A stretch of 64,000 nt of DNA from Adiantum capillus-veneris (lineage: Eukaryota; Streptophyta; Polypodiopsida; Polypodiales; Pteridaceae). Positions 40,705 to 50,385 of the stretch are shown one piece after another (position 1 is the stretch's first letter; every line of letters starts with the position of its first letter). The stretch lies in assembly GCA_014529385.2 (NCBI GenBank), contig CM043958.1, positions 122,602,817 through 122,666,816 of the forward strand, in the 5' to 3' direction. The position numbers and the translations under genes are program-made. The notes below the pieces were generated by a model, which saw only the letters and a program-made list of their open reading frames with translations, was not told the DNA's origin and did no database searches.

Positions 40705-41575
40705 ATGTCCTCATACAAGATCACACAACTAAATACCTATTATCTTGACTATGGCGTCATTCACTTGATCCCCGACTGTCCAAAAAACCCAAACCAAGTC
40801 ATAAAGATCACAACGAATGTCTCTGGAATCATTCAGCTACCCTGGTAGCTTGGAAAACAAAAACATTGTACCAATTCAAGTAGTTACGAGAGCGCAAGTT
40901 CAAAAGGAAGCTAATGAGAACTAAGAGATATAGAAAAAGGAAACTGATACTTCTCTAGAGATAGGAGAACCAAAGACCAATACACCTAGTCAAAAAACCA
41001 AGAGCAAACGGAATGGTTGGAAAGATAGAAAGGCTAGGATGAAAGCACGTAGGGAACAAGAGCAAAAACCCCTAGCTGAGGAGCTTATCCAAGCTAAAGA
41101 GAAGATAAGACAACATGAGGAAAGGGTTTCACCTTTTCTTACAGGGACGTCTCAACCTCCAGAATAACCATCCACACAGGAGAAATCGAGAAGTGCTAGT
41201 TCAAGAGGATCAGTATTGGTCGAGAAGGTGCCATTAGATGCCCTCCTAAAAGCCTATGCAACACGGCTCAAAAACAACCAAATCTAAGAACACAGGTGGA
41301 TGACATATCCATATGCAGAACTAGAAAAGAAAAGGTTTTAAATTTGTCAAAAAATGACTCAAACAACCCAAGCTTTACTAGAACCACCAGTTGAAAAACC
41401 TAAGGCTGTGATCCTTGTCCCACCTACACCAGTAACCCCACCAAACTAGGAACGAAAAGAGCTAGATACCAGTCGCGAGCATAGACCAAAGTTCAAGGAC
41501 CTTGCATTAGAACCAAGGATAGTGTTGAATATCACGGATAACTCTTCTGAGGGATTTCACATAGCTATATGTTAA
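40705..41575 (+). pseudogene. Decayed coding frame, probably retrotransposon gag/linker
   Basis: A first piece from ATG 40705 reads YYLDYGVIHLIPDCPKNP (about 40735-40790). It fits a CCHC knuckle with the first two Cys lost (x2, x4-H, x4-C spacing kept). It shifts frame near 40840 into a second piece that stays in one frame for 243 codons (40847-41575). This begins SLENKNIVPIQVVTRAQ and contains a charged helix (WKDRKARMKARREQEQK). There are six internal stops, all TAA or TAG, and no further indels. VVTRAQ-like strings are common between gag and protease of Ty3/gypsy elements. The family call is inference; the decayed coding nature is well supported. Confidence 0.5.
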
Positions 41576-41904
41576 CCCTTATGCACACCCTGTCACCTTC
41601 GACGGACGCCTTATTACTTATTTAAGTATGGACCGGGCTTGTTAGTCCTATAGGTGTGTAGATGATCGCAGATGAGAAGTGCACCACTTATCTTATTTTT
41701 ACAGTATTTTTGCAACACTTGGCCACTCTGGGACCCATGTGTGAATGGGTCAGATTCTTATAAAAGGTCTATTTTGACCTAAAATCCTCATTCTTTGAGG
41801 TGCATGCTAACAAGTGCTCTTGCTCTACCTCTATCAGCTTCTCCTTTGTGTGCTCATGGATGTGTGTGTGGATGTTTGTGTGTGTGTGCATATGTGTGTG
41901 TATG

Positions 41905-41951
<47 letters not shown>

Positions 41952-42273
41952 TCAAGCATTGCGGCGGCATTGGCGGTTGAGCACGACAGTGGCTACTTAT
42001 TTTTTGGGCACAAGATCCTTCACGACAGAAAGCATTGAGCGGTGAGTGACACACCATTGCCTCTTTGAGCTTGCTAGGACTGTCTCGTTGTGTGCTTGTA
42101 GTCATTTGTGGCTCGAACACGGTGTCTGGCAAGTTCCCTGCCTTCGACAAGTGCGGCAAAGCGCACATTTTTGGTGCCGATACTGGGAAATGCCTTGCAC
42201 TAAGCTTGAGGAGCACTCAGTGCTACCTCGGGAAGCCATTTACTTCTTCCATTTTTGGTTTTTTGATGAGTTA
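41576..42273. other. No gene seen; (GA)n microsatellite at 41908-41948
   Basis: GT-rich patch then GA run (41908-41948). Short open frames here do not resemble known proteins. Confidence 0.6.
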
Positions 42274-42430
42274 TGTTAGATCTGTTAAGTGGCTACAATG
42301 TACAGGTTTTAGCAGTTTTTGTTAGTTGTATTAAGTGTTGTAATGTACATGTTTTGTTAGATCTGCTAAGTTCTGTAATGTGCAGGTATTAACAGGTCTG
42401 CTAGTTAGTGTATAGTGTTGTAATGTGCAG
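42274..42430. repeat. Degenerate tandem repeat of about 35-47 bp
   Basis: Units starting GTTAGATCTG or GTTAGTTG and ending TGTAATGTACATG or TGTAATGTGCAG recur at about 42274, 42321, 42356 and 42395. Confidence 0.6.
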
Positions 42431-43280
42431 TAGACAGTGTGAAGGTTGACTGTTCTCTCAGTGTGTAGTTTACTGTGTTAGGCGTGTGTGAGTAGAGATA
42501 ATTAGTGTTAATTAGGTATGTTAGCTATAGGCAGGTTAGACAAAGCTGTTAGGGACAGTTGTGTGCGTACGTGAGCTCGGTGTCCACGCGCAACATTATC
42601 CACAAAAAAGTTTTTTCTAAATTTAAAAAAAAAACGAAAAATTTGAGACCAAAAACAAAATTTAAAAAAGGTTTATTTTAAAAGGAAGGATCGAGCCCGA
42701 GCCTAGGCCCAGGCCTCAGTCCTCGGTCTTATGATATAGTATAGACACTACTATATATATAAAGACTAGAACCTCAAGTGAGGGGAGGGCATGTGGGACA
42801 AGTCCTTCAAGTCCTCCACCATTCCCTTCACACTTACCTGTTGAACTTACTAATTTTAGCCTTCCTTCCGACTAGGAAAAGACTATTTTTAGGATTATGA
42901 GGACTTTAAGTAACCAAATCGGGGGCTATAAATCATGGCATGTCTCTCTAACCAAAATGCTCATTTTGAGCTATTACACGCCATATTATGTGGCTTGGTT
43001 AGAAAAAAAAGGACCATAAAAACAAAAAAAATTGAGAGTAAATTTGGGTTGCAAACGCCCAAAAAACTAGGTGAGCGGCCTTCACGGACACTTACCAACA
43101 CTTCTAGAGTGTTGAGGTCACATGCACCTACGCTCTGGTCGTGTGCTAGGGGACGATCACATAGAGAGTGTCTTCGTTTACGTGGGCACTCATTATTCCT
43201 CCACGTTAGGCTCTAGGCCCTCAGCGGGAACCCAAGGTAGTACCACTCAGGATCCACATATTGCATCTAGTGAAATACAA
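42431..43280. other. No gene seen
   Basis: Spacer with A-rich runs (42600-42680) and no recognised motif. Confidence 0.6.
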
Positions 43281-43411
43281 AAAGAATGCCACGAATGCAT
43301 TCGGAACGTCCAAAAACCTTAGGATAGCACTGTAAAACGTTGAAATCTGACATCTCTAGCGCAAGATATAGCATTTTTAAGCATAGAGCCTCATGAGGTC
43401 AGTACCAAGCA

Positions 43412-43447
43412 AATAGAGGCCCTTGAGACCCCTCAAGGGCCTCTATT
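43412..43447. repeat. Perfect 16-bp hairpin
   Basis: AATAGAGGCCCTTGAG, a 4-base loop ACCC, then its exact reverse complement. Confidence 0.95.
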
Positions 43448-43543
43448 GGTAACGTCAGAGTTCAACGTTTTATAAATTTTTTGGACCTTCTTGATGCATT
43501 CGTGGGCTTAAAAATGCTATATCTTAAGCTTAGGGCCTCATGG

Positions 43544-43609
43544 GGTCAGAACCAAGCGAATAGAGGTCACAGAGACCCCTCAAGGGCTTTTATTCGCTTG
43601 GTTCTGACC
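43544..43609. repeat. Perfect 19-bp inverted repeat with 28-base interior
   Basis: GGTCAGAACCAAGCGAATA (43544-43562) and its exact reverse complement (43591-43609). Confidence 0.95.
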
Positions 43610-43818
43610 TTTCGAAGCCCTAGGCTCAAAAATGCTATATCTTGATTAGAGACGTCAGATTTCAGCATTTTAAAGTGCTATCATAAGGTTTTTGGATGTT
43701 TTGAATGCCTATGTGGACTTACAAATGCTATATCTCAAGCCTAGGACCTCATGAGGCTAGAACCAAGTTAATAGAGGTCCCAGAGACCGCTCAAGGGCCT
43801 CTATTCGCTTGGTTTTGA

Positions 43819-44292
43819 CTCCATAGTCTTAAACCGTACTCCAGAAATGGCAAAAAAAAGGGGGGACGGAGCTCCCCCATCATCCGATTTCCGTTGACGA
43901 CACCTCAAAACGTAGAAAAAAAGGGGGGCTCCCCCATCATCTATAACATTTAATGCACTAGTAACTTGTGTGTAGCAGAAATTGATAACATAGTGAGCAT
44001 TTCATTAAGAACAAGTTCCTAATGAGCGTAGAGGGAGTACTTAATTTGAGAAAGCAACATAGCAATTTACACCTAGCTAATTTGTCATTGACAATACTTG
44101 AAAAGAGAGAGAGATAGAACAATTGAGGACTGGATTTACATGGAGCCATCCCCCCCTCCATAAAGGCTTTGTATTATAGCTTCTCCCATCAAAAGAGACT
44201 TTTGTACAATACAATCTTTGTGCTCCTTGATAAAACTAGTTGGCGTAATGAAGACTCTAGAAGCTTTATACAACAAATTATGCTTGAAAAAC
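43819..44292. other. No gene seen; short G/C-run duplication
   Basis: GGGGGGACGGAGCTCCCCCATCAT (43860-43883) recurs as GGGGGGCTCCCCCATCAT (43923-43940). The remainder is unremarkable. Confidence 0.6.
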
Positions 44293-44838
44293 ACACCTAG
44301 TGTCTTTAGCCTCAATCCCAAGACCTCACACACCTTCAAAAATGGTGAGAGCTAGCAGGGAATGAGGATAGATTGAGAGGAAGAAGATGTATATTACGAG
44401 AAATAAGTATTCTCCTCACATAATCACTCTAATAGCATAGCTTAGCTTAGTAATTAGCATGGTAGAGGAGATGAGCATGCCATTGATGATTGGCACTTGG
44501 TTGGATTGCATTCCATAGCTAAGAGTTGTTGGTGTAGGCCTCTACTTCTCAATGCTTGGAGAAGGACACCTAGTGTCTTTAGCCTCAGTCCCAAGACCTC
44601 ACACACCTTCAAAAATGGTGAGAGCTAGCAGGGAATGAGGATAGATTGAGAGGAAGAAGATGTATATTACGAGAAAGAAGTATTCTCCTCACATAATCAC
44701 TCTAATAGCATAGCTTAGCTTAGTAATTAGCATGGTAGAGGAGATGAGCATGCCATTGATGATTGGCTCTTGGTTGGATTGCATTCCATAGCCAAGAGTT
44801 GTTGGTGTAGGCCTCTACTTCTCAATGCTTGGAGAAGG
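44293..44838. repeat. Tandem duplication, 2 x 273 bp
   Basis: 44293-44565 and 44566-44838 start ACACCTAGTGTCTTTAGCCTC and are nearly identical (only a handful of differences, such as GGCACTTGG against GGCTCTTGG). No coding. Confidence 0.95.
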
Positions 44839-45519
44839 AGATGGAGTTCTTAATGGAAGTGTGTGCCTATGGAAGTATTAATGGGGTTGAACCTTAGGTC
44901 TTTTAAGCCCCATTGATGCACATTGCTCTTTTGCAAACTGTCCCCCTTTGGATCCCTATTTTCCCTCCTTTGGATCCCTGACAGAGATCGGTCTAGCAGC
45001 CTTACCAATATTCTAGCTTTTACTCCCCTAGTACTTCCCCATATTAAATGATCAATTTAACATGAGAAAATCATTTGGGAGTATTAGATATTAGCTTTTA
45101 TGACATTGCCTCTCTCTTGAAATCATAGTCGTCATCAACTATGAGGTAGAGAAGATAAAGCCTAGTCATTAGTCCGCTTGCTAGCAGGCAGAGGATCCCT
45201 ATTTTACCCTACGACACCATTCCAGAATGGATGACTAGTCCATTTGGTGCTTGAGAGCCTTAACTACTGCAAGCATGTCTGCACTTTAGTCTGTATCAAT
45301 CTTCCATAGTAGTAAAGTGACAAACTCTACTTGGTGTTCAAGAGACGTTGTCCCCACAAACATGATCGTAAGCATGCATACTTATTAACATATATGTGCG
45401 CACAATAAAGAAAAAGAGAGTCTTATAAGACAAAAACTTTGTTCATTTAAACATATCTACATTTGGTTACTCTAGGGAATTATTGTAAGCATTCGCAAGG
45501 TTTAGGTTATCCTTTAATT
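44839..45519. other. No gene seen
   Basis: Spacer; may include the decayed 3' side of the gypsy relic to the right. Confidence 0.55.
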
Positions 45520-46745
45520 GTATGCCTTGCATGCATCTAGCATCTTCAAAAGGATAATTTTTAAACTTGAGAAGATATAGTCGAATAGTCTTACCGTCTT
45601 GTAATACCTTGTCTTCGTGTCGAAGAATGGACTCGGGCTGCAACACCTCTTCTTGGTCCTTGATCTCCGGTGGGTCTTCATTAATTGCTTCTTGAGGTGA
45701 CTCTCCTTTGTAAGGCTTTAGTAGGCTCAGGTGAAAAGCATTGTGTATGAGCCAATGTCAAGGCAACTTGAGTGGATAGACCATCTCATTGGCCTAAGAA
45801 TCTGGAAGGGACCATAGTACCTTTTTGCTAACTTAGCATAGTACTTTTGGTGTCCCGTAGTATTCTTGCCCATTGTCTGCCTTAATCGAGCCTTGGGAAA
45901 CGTAAGCAAGACCCAATCATTTTGTTTAAAGGCTAGGGCTCTTCTATGCTTATCAACATCAACCTTTTGTCTTTGTTGAGAGATGGATACAGAATCCTTA
46001 ATCTTTTGGAAAGATTCTTGCAGGTCTCAGCTATATTCATCTGTAGTGAAGATCTTCCCATGTACCTTGAGTAGCAAGGGACTTTTTGATCTTCCCTCTA
46101 TCACCTCAAAAAGTGATTTTCCCCTGGAAGTATGTACAGTGTTATTGTAAGCATACTCCACTAAGGGTGAGTACTTCTCCCACTGGGATTTTTGATCTAG
46201 TTCTATGACATAAGCTTTTAGTAGATCAAGAATTATTAGGTTAGCTATTTCACTTTGGCCATCCATTTGGGGATGATAGGCCAAAGGGAAGTTTAGCCTT
46301 GTACCTAAATTCTCAAAGAGACCCTTCCAGAAGTTACTAGTATTCTAGGATCTCTATCTGACACTGTAGACATTGGCAAGCCATGGTACTTGAAGATTTG
46401 TGATATAAAGAGGGTTGCCATTTGATGGCCCTTGATAGTCTTTTTGACAGGTATGAAATGTGCTTGTTTGCTAAACCTGTCTACTATTGTCCATATTGTC
46501 GTATTCCCATGGATAGACTTGGGCAATCCGAAGATGATATGCTCACCCATGGTGAATTAGGGATTAGCAACAATTGAAGCAATCCAAGTTGCTTCCCTCT
46601 ATCAAACTTCGTCTTTTGGCATACACACATTTTGAAACATACTCTTGTATGTTTGCTTTCATGATAGGCCAATAGAAATATATTTCTATCCCGTTTAGAG
46701 TAGTTCTATTCTTTATTAGCAAAATGGCTAGTTGCCTCCAAAGGC
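45520..46745 (-). pseudogene. Chromovirus (Ty3/gypsy) integrase and chromodomain relic
   Basis: Reading leftwards, FYWPIMKANIQEYVSKC (end of the zinc region) lies near 46640-46700. LLIPNSPWVSIS and GLPKSIHGNTTIWTIVDRFS (first Asp region, about 46480-46580) follow, then SDRDPRILVTS (about 46330-46365) and AYHPQMDGQSEIAN (about 46240-46285), where the catalytic Glu stays in QSE. VEYAYNNTVHTS is near 46140, YYGPFQILRP near 45800 and AFHLSLLKPYKGE near 45720. A chromodomain-like end, ILRHEDKVLQDGKTIRLYLK, sits near 45570-45630. At least three frame breaks separate the pieces; reverse transcriptase is absent. It was an integrase that in chromoviruses is steered to chromatin by the chromodomain. 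Confidence 0.85.
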
Positions 46746-47806
46746 CTTATCTCTTTTGAAAAGAAAAAAAGAAATGGGCAATTAGACTGCAAGGTTTGGT
46801 TGGCTCAAAAGCTGGTTGCACTTACTATTTTACTATCTACCAAGTGCATGACTCATTTTTCTCTTTGCTACTTGGTACTCCCCCCTTGGAGAATTCAACA
46901 TGAGGTCTCAAGCATATACAAACTCCTTGAGATCTATATCCCTATCCCTTTGCGATGCATGAGCATGATCACTCCATATTGCTAAGTAGAACCAAGCTTT
47001 CATCTCTCCATTTTTTTTTTCAAAAAAACCATCACTACTTGGCCTCTTTACTTTCAAGGACATTTCTGTTGTCTCTTCTACACTTTCCAAATGTCATGAA
47101 AGTTTTCATCAGCTTACTATCTTAGTACCATGAATGTTACGTTCATTCATTAGTATCCCCTCAAGATTCACTCAATGTTGTGAATAAGAGAGATCCTTTA
47201 TATCTATGAAAAATGTGGCACATCCCATTTATTGTTTTTGGTGGATCTATTACTTACCAAATTCTTTGTGAAGTGAAAGCAATGTTACGATACACTTTTC
47301 TTTTTTATTCTAGTTCATGAAAATTTATAGGTCAAGAAACATAATTTTGTCTTAAAATTTTGAACTTTTCTTGTCTTGGAGACCTAGCCTATAAATCCCC
47401 CGCCCCCCCCTCCTCCCCTCTCTCTCTCCGTACAAAATTGTTTCCAAAAAGATCAAAAAATGGTGCTCTATTTTGTAAAGCATGAAATGAAAGGCTTGCA
47501 AATATAATTCACTCATGGTGACCACATAACTTGGTATGGCATTATGGTGGTCGTGTGACTTGATCGTGTGATTAGAGGTTTGGTATGTGGTATGATATGT
47601 ATATTATAATGCTACTTGGAATCTAGTTTGGTTTTGAGGTTTCTTGAGTTGATTTTATAGGTTACTTTGAAACTATGGTAGGTATGTTTATCGGTATTCT
47701 TCAAAAATAAGGTTTTCAATCAAAACTAAGTAGAAATGGTGCTTTTTTTGAAGTTACATTTCGGGATAATAAGAGATGTACATGAGCATATATTCCCACA
47801 AGAAAA
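46746..47806. other. No gene seen
   Basis: AT-rich spacer. The GACGT at 47807-47811 next to the gypsy LTR supplies the 4-bp ACGT flank. Confidence 0.6.
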
Positions 47807-47811
47807 GACGT

Positions 47812-48956
47812 TGTGAGCGGGATGAAAACACACACAGCGCCTCTATAACGACCCGACACACATTCTTGGAAGGATATACACACACACACACACACACTAT
47901 GGGGCACCACTCGGCTTACACAACACACCTGGCCGAGACAGGGAACACACCTCTGGAGTGAAAGGAGAGAGACTATCCACTTGCCCACTCCACACAGACA
48001 CACACACACACCCAAAAAACGCAGCTCAAAAGAGGAGAATTTCTGATGTTTAGATACAATTGAGCTTGGGCCAACACCAATGGGGCAAATAGCTCACACA
48101 ATATGGGTAAAAGAAGCCAGATACAATCACAAACTAGAGCAGAAACTTCGCTCATAGGAGAAACTTACACAGAAAAACAGTAGGAAAAGAGTGAGGAATT
48201 TGGCAAAATGGACAGCACTATCGCGTCCGGAACGGCCCAAAACCCCAGTCTACAATGTCAAAGTGCTCAAATCCGACCTCGGATGAGCAGTTTATGGCCA
48301 AAACAAGCTCCAAAATGAGCAAAAACACACCTGCGGCTGTTCCTCCTCCCTTCTCCACGTTTTTTCTGGTCTTCTCTCTGTTTTTTCAGTTCCCACACTT
48401 AGCTTTATTACTTGGGCACCCTTGGCCTTTTAGATGACCTCAAACGGACCCCGAATAGGCCAAAAACTGACCTCGCAGTGCATAGTTGTCACCCTGCTGC
48501 ATCCATGCGCACACCTGGCACTCGACTTTTTTCAATAATGCATCCCGACACCACATGAAGTGGCCCCAAAAATTGGTCCTAATGATGACATTTCTGCATA
48601 ACTCTCACAAGAAAACACCCACGTTGTGTCCGTCCTCATCCGCGTGCAAATATTGACCTCGTTCGCCCTCCTAACGCCACTAGATGCCATCTGACGCACC
48701 TGCTGACCTCATGTCGTCGGCCCGCGGATAGCTTCCTCGAGAAGTTTTAGGCGCTATAAAATCCTCATTATTATAGAAAAAACATACTGGTACTGGTGAT
48801 AGTGAAAATTGATGCACTATGTACATGATGTCCTACCTGTACACATGTGGGCCCCACGTAACCACATGGCTATGGAAATTGGGCAATCCTTTATTCGATG
48901 CACCATGCATGTGTATGTACATATGCGCAATCCCTTGCTCCAAAAAACTCCTGACA
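47812..48956 (-). repeat. 3' LTR of the gypsy element (1145 bp)
   Basis: TGTGAGCGGGATG to AAACTCCTGACA. It contains CA microsatellites near 47878-47898 and 47998-48010. Confidence 0.95.
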
Positions 48957-48980
48957 TAATTTGCCCATCCCCTAGCCTGC
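48957..48980 (-). other. Polypurine tract of the gypsy element
   Basis: On the minus strand AGGGGATGGGCAAATTA lies directly before the LTR terminus. Confidence 0.7.
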
Positions 48981-48984
48981 TAGA

Positions 48985-50385
48985 TCATTCATGATCAGCA
49001 ACAGCAAAAAGAGATATGAGACTCGCCGCATCACAGGTCTCCTCATCCCTCACCAACACTCCTTGATCCACATACAGCTCATCCTGCTCGACCATCATCA
49101 ACCTGGCATGATACAATTTAAGACGCAATCCATTTACCCTTAACTTATGTAGAAACCCATCCAGGTTAGCCAGCTGATATGTGCCATTTGGAAAACACTC
49201 CACTACCTTGGAAGGGCCTTCCCACTTAATTTGAAACTTCTTTTGGAAGGTGTTGTCCAGCTTACTGTTGTAGCGCAAAACCAAGTCATGTTTCTTGATA
49301 CCCTTACTTTTGACCTGTTCATTTATCTTTGCCAAAGCCTTATCCTGCATCTGCCCATAATGCTCCAATGCGCTCATCCTATCCAACTGGACCTCTTGTA
49401 ACTGCAAGAGCCTCTCTTTGAATGCATCACTAGGCGGCCCAAGCAACTTCTCTAACATCTTGACCGCAGGCAACTCTACTTCCACAGGCAATAGTGCTTC
49501 TTTTCCATACACCAAATGAAATGGAGTAAACCCTGTACCTGTCTTCACCGAAGTACGGTAAGCCCATAATGCACTAGGCAATTCCAAATCCCAATTCTTT
49601 CCTTGGTGCTCTGTCACTTTCGAAAGAATCTGTACCAACTCACCATTGAATCTTTCATTTAAGCCATTACACTGTGGGTAATAAGGAGTGGTATGCTGGT
49701 GCTTAATCTTCATCTTTGTGCATAAGAAGTCTAGCAGTTTAGCTCTAAATCCTGGCCCCTTATCTGAAAGTAGCTCTAATGGCACCCCAAACTTGCAACA
49801 TATTTCATCATACACAAATTTTGCCACATCCTTTGCAGTGATCTGTTTTACTGCTATAGCCTCTGTCCATCTAGAAAGATAGTCCACTGCCGTCAAAATA
49901 TAGCTTTTGCCCCTGCTTGTGATAGGTAACGGGCCTATTGCATCAATCCCCCACTTTTCAAACACATCAAACGCCATAATGGTTTTTCGTAGCTCTGGCT
50001 TCAACACTCTCTTCCCAAATGCTTGACACCTATTGCAAGACCTACACCAATGGTGAACATCCTTGTGCAAACTAGGCCATACATACCCCTCTTGCAAAAT
50101 CTTATGCAAGGTGATCTTTAGAGAAAAATGGCCAGCACATGCGCCTTCATGATTCTCTTCCAACACTCTGTAAAGCTCCTCCCGCCAAGGTACACGTCTC
50201 AACACGAGATCAGCCCCTTTCATGTATAAGACATCACCAATCAATTTGTACCTGTATGCTCTACGCACAAAGCCATACTTCTTAGACTTCTGAATCTCCT
50301 TTGGAATGATTCCTGTTAGCAAAAACTCCTCTTCTTGAGCCAAACTTTCCTGGCCATGATAAAGAGGTAAATTAGTCCTCAACAC
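48985..50385 (-). CDS. Gypsy integrase frame (466 codons)
   Basis: The frame opens at GTG 50383-50385; open sequence upstream reaches about 50409. It begins with a linker (LYHGQESLAQEEEFLLTG). An H-H-C-C zinc domain follows (HEGACAGHF then CRSCNRCQAF, about residues 78-120). The catalytic core has Asp in WGIDAIGPL (about 147), Asp in LLSDKGPGF (about 208) and Glu in NGLNERFNG (about 240). A conserved HLVYGKEALLPVE segment and a C-terminal SH3-like part (DLVLRYNSKLDNTFQKKF, WEGPSKVVECFPNGTY) complete it. No chromodomain was seen. It overlaps the upstream gag-pol frame by 7 bp in a different phase. It is probably the detached end of one polyprotein, separated by a single-base indel. All catalytic residues are present. 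Confidence 0.92.
   Translation of the reverse strand: MLRTNLPLYHGQESLAQEEEFLLTGIIPKEIQKSKKYGFVRRAYRYKLIGDVLYMKGADLVLRRVPWREELYRVLEENHEGACAGHFSLKITLHKILQEGYVWPSLHKDVHHWCRSCNRCQAFGKRVLKPELRKTIMAFDVFEKWGIDAIGPLPITSRGKSYILTAVDYLSRWTEAIAVKQITAKDVAKFVYDEICCKFGVPLELLSDKGPGFRAKLLDFLCTKMKIKHQHTTPYYPQCNGLNERFNGELVQILSKVTEHQGKNWDLELPSALWAYRTSVKTGTGFTPFHLVYGKEALLPVEVELPAVKMLEKLLGPPSDAFKERLLQLQEVQLDRMSALEHYGQMQDKALAKINEQVKSKGIKKHDLVLRYNSKLDNTFQKKFQIKWEGPSKVVECFPNGTYQLANLDGFLHKLRVNGLRLKLYHARLMMVEQDELYVDQGVLVRDEETCDAASLISLFAVADHE

Larger units (their letters stand above)
43281..43818. repeat. Cluster of palindromic foldback modules
   Basis: A module containing AAAATGCTATATCTT, then CCTCATGAGGTCAGAACCAAG, then a hairpin of AATAGAGG and CCTCTATT, occurs three times. 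The first flank is inverted: 43281-43382 is the reverse complement of 43624-43720 with modest change. Hairpins sit at 43412-43447, 43544-43609 and about 43760-43814. No coding. It looks like a foldback or MITE-like unit amplified in both orientations. Confidence 0.85.

Noticed and set aside
42046-42325. Pair of 77-86 codon open frames with several Cys
   Set aside because: No recognised domain; the two frames overlap and neither looks better supported than chance.
47776-48155. Open frames in the gypsy LTR repeated at 55.2-55.6 kb
   Set aside because: Their conservation between the two sites reflects LTR duplication; they cross CA runs and lack protein features.
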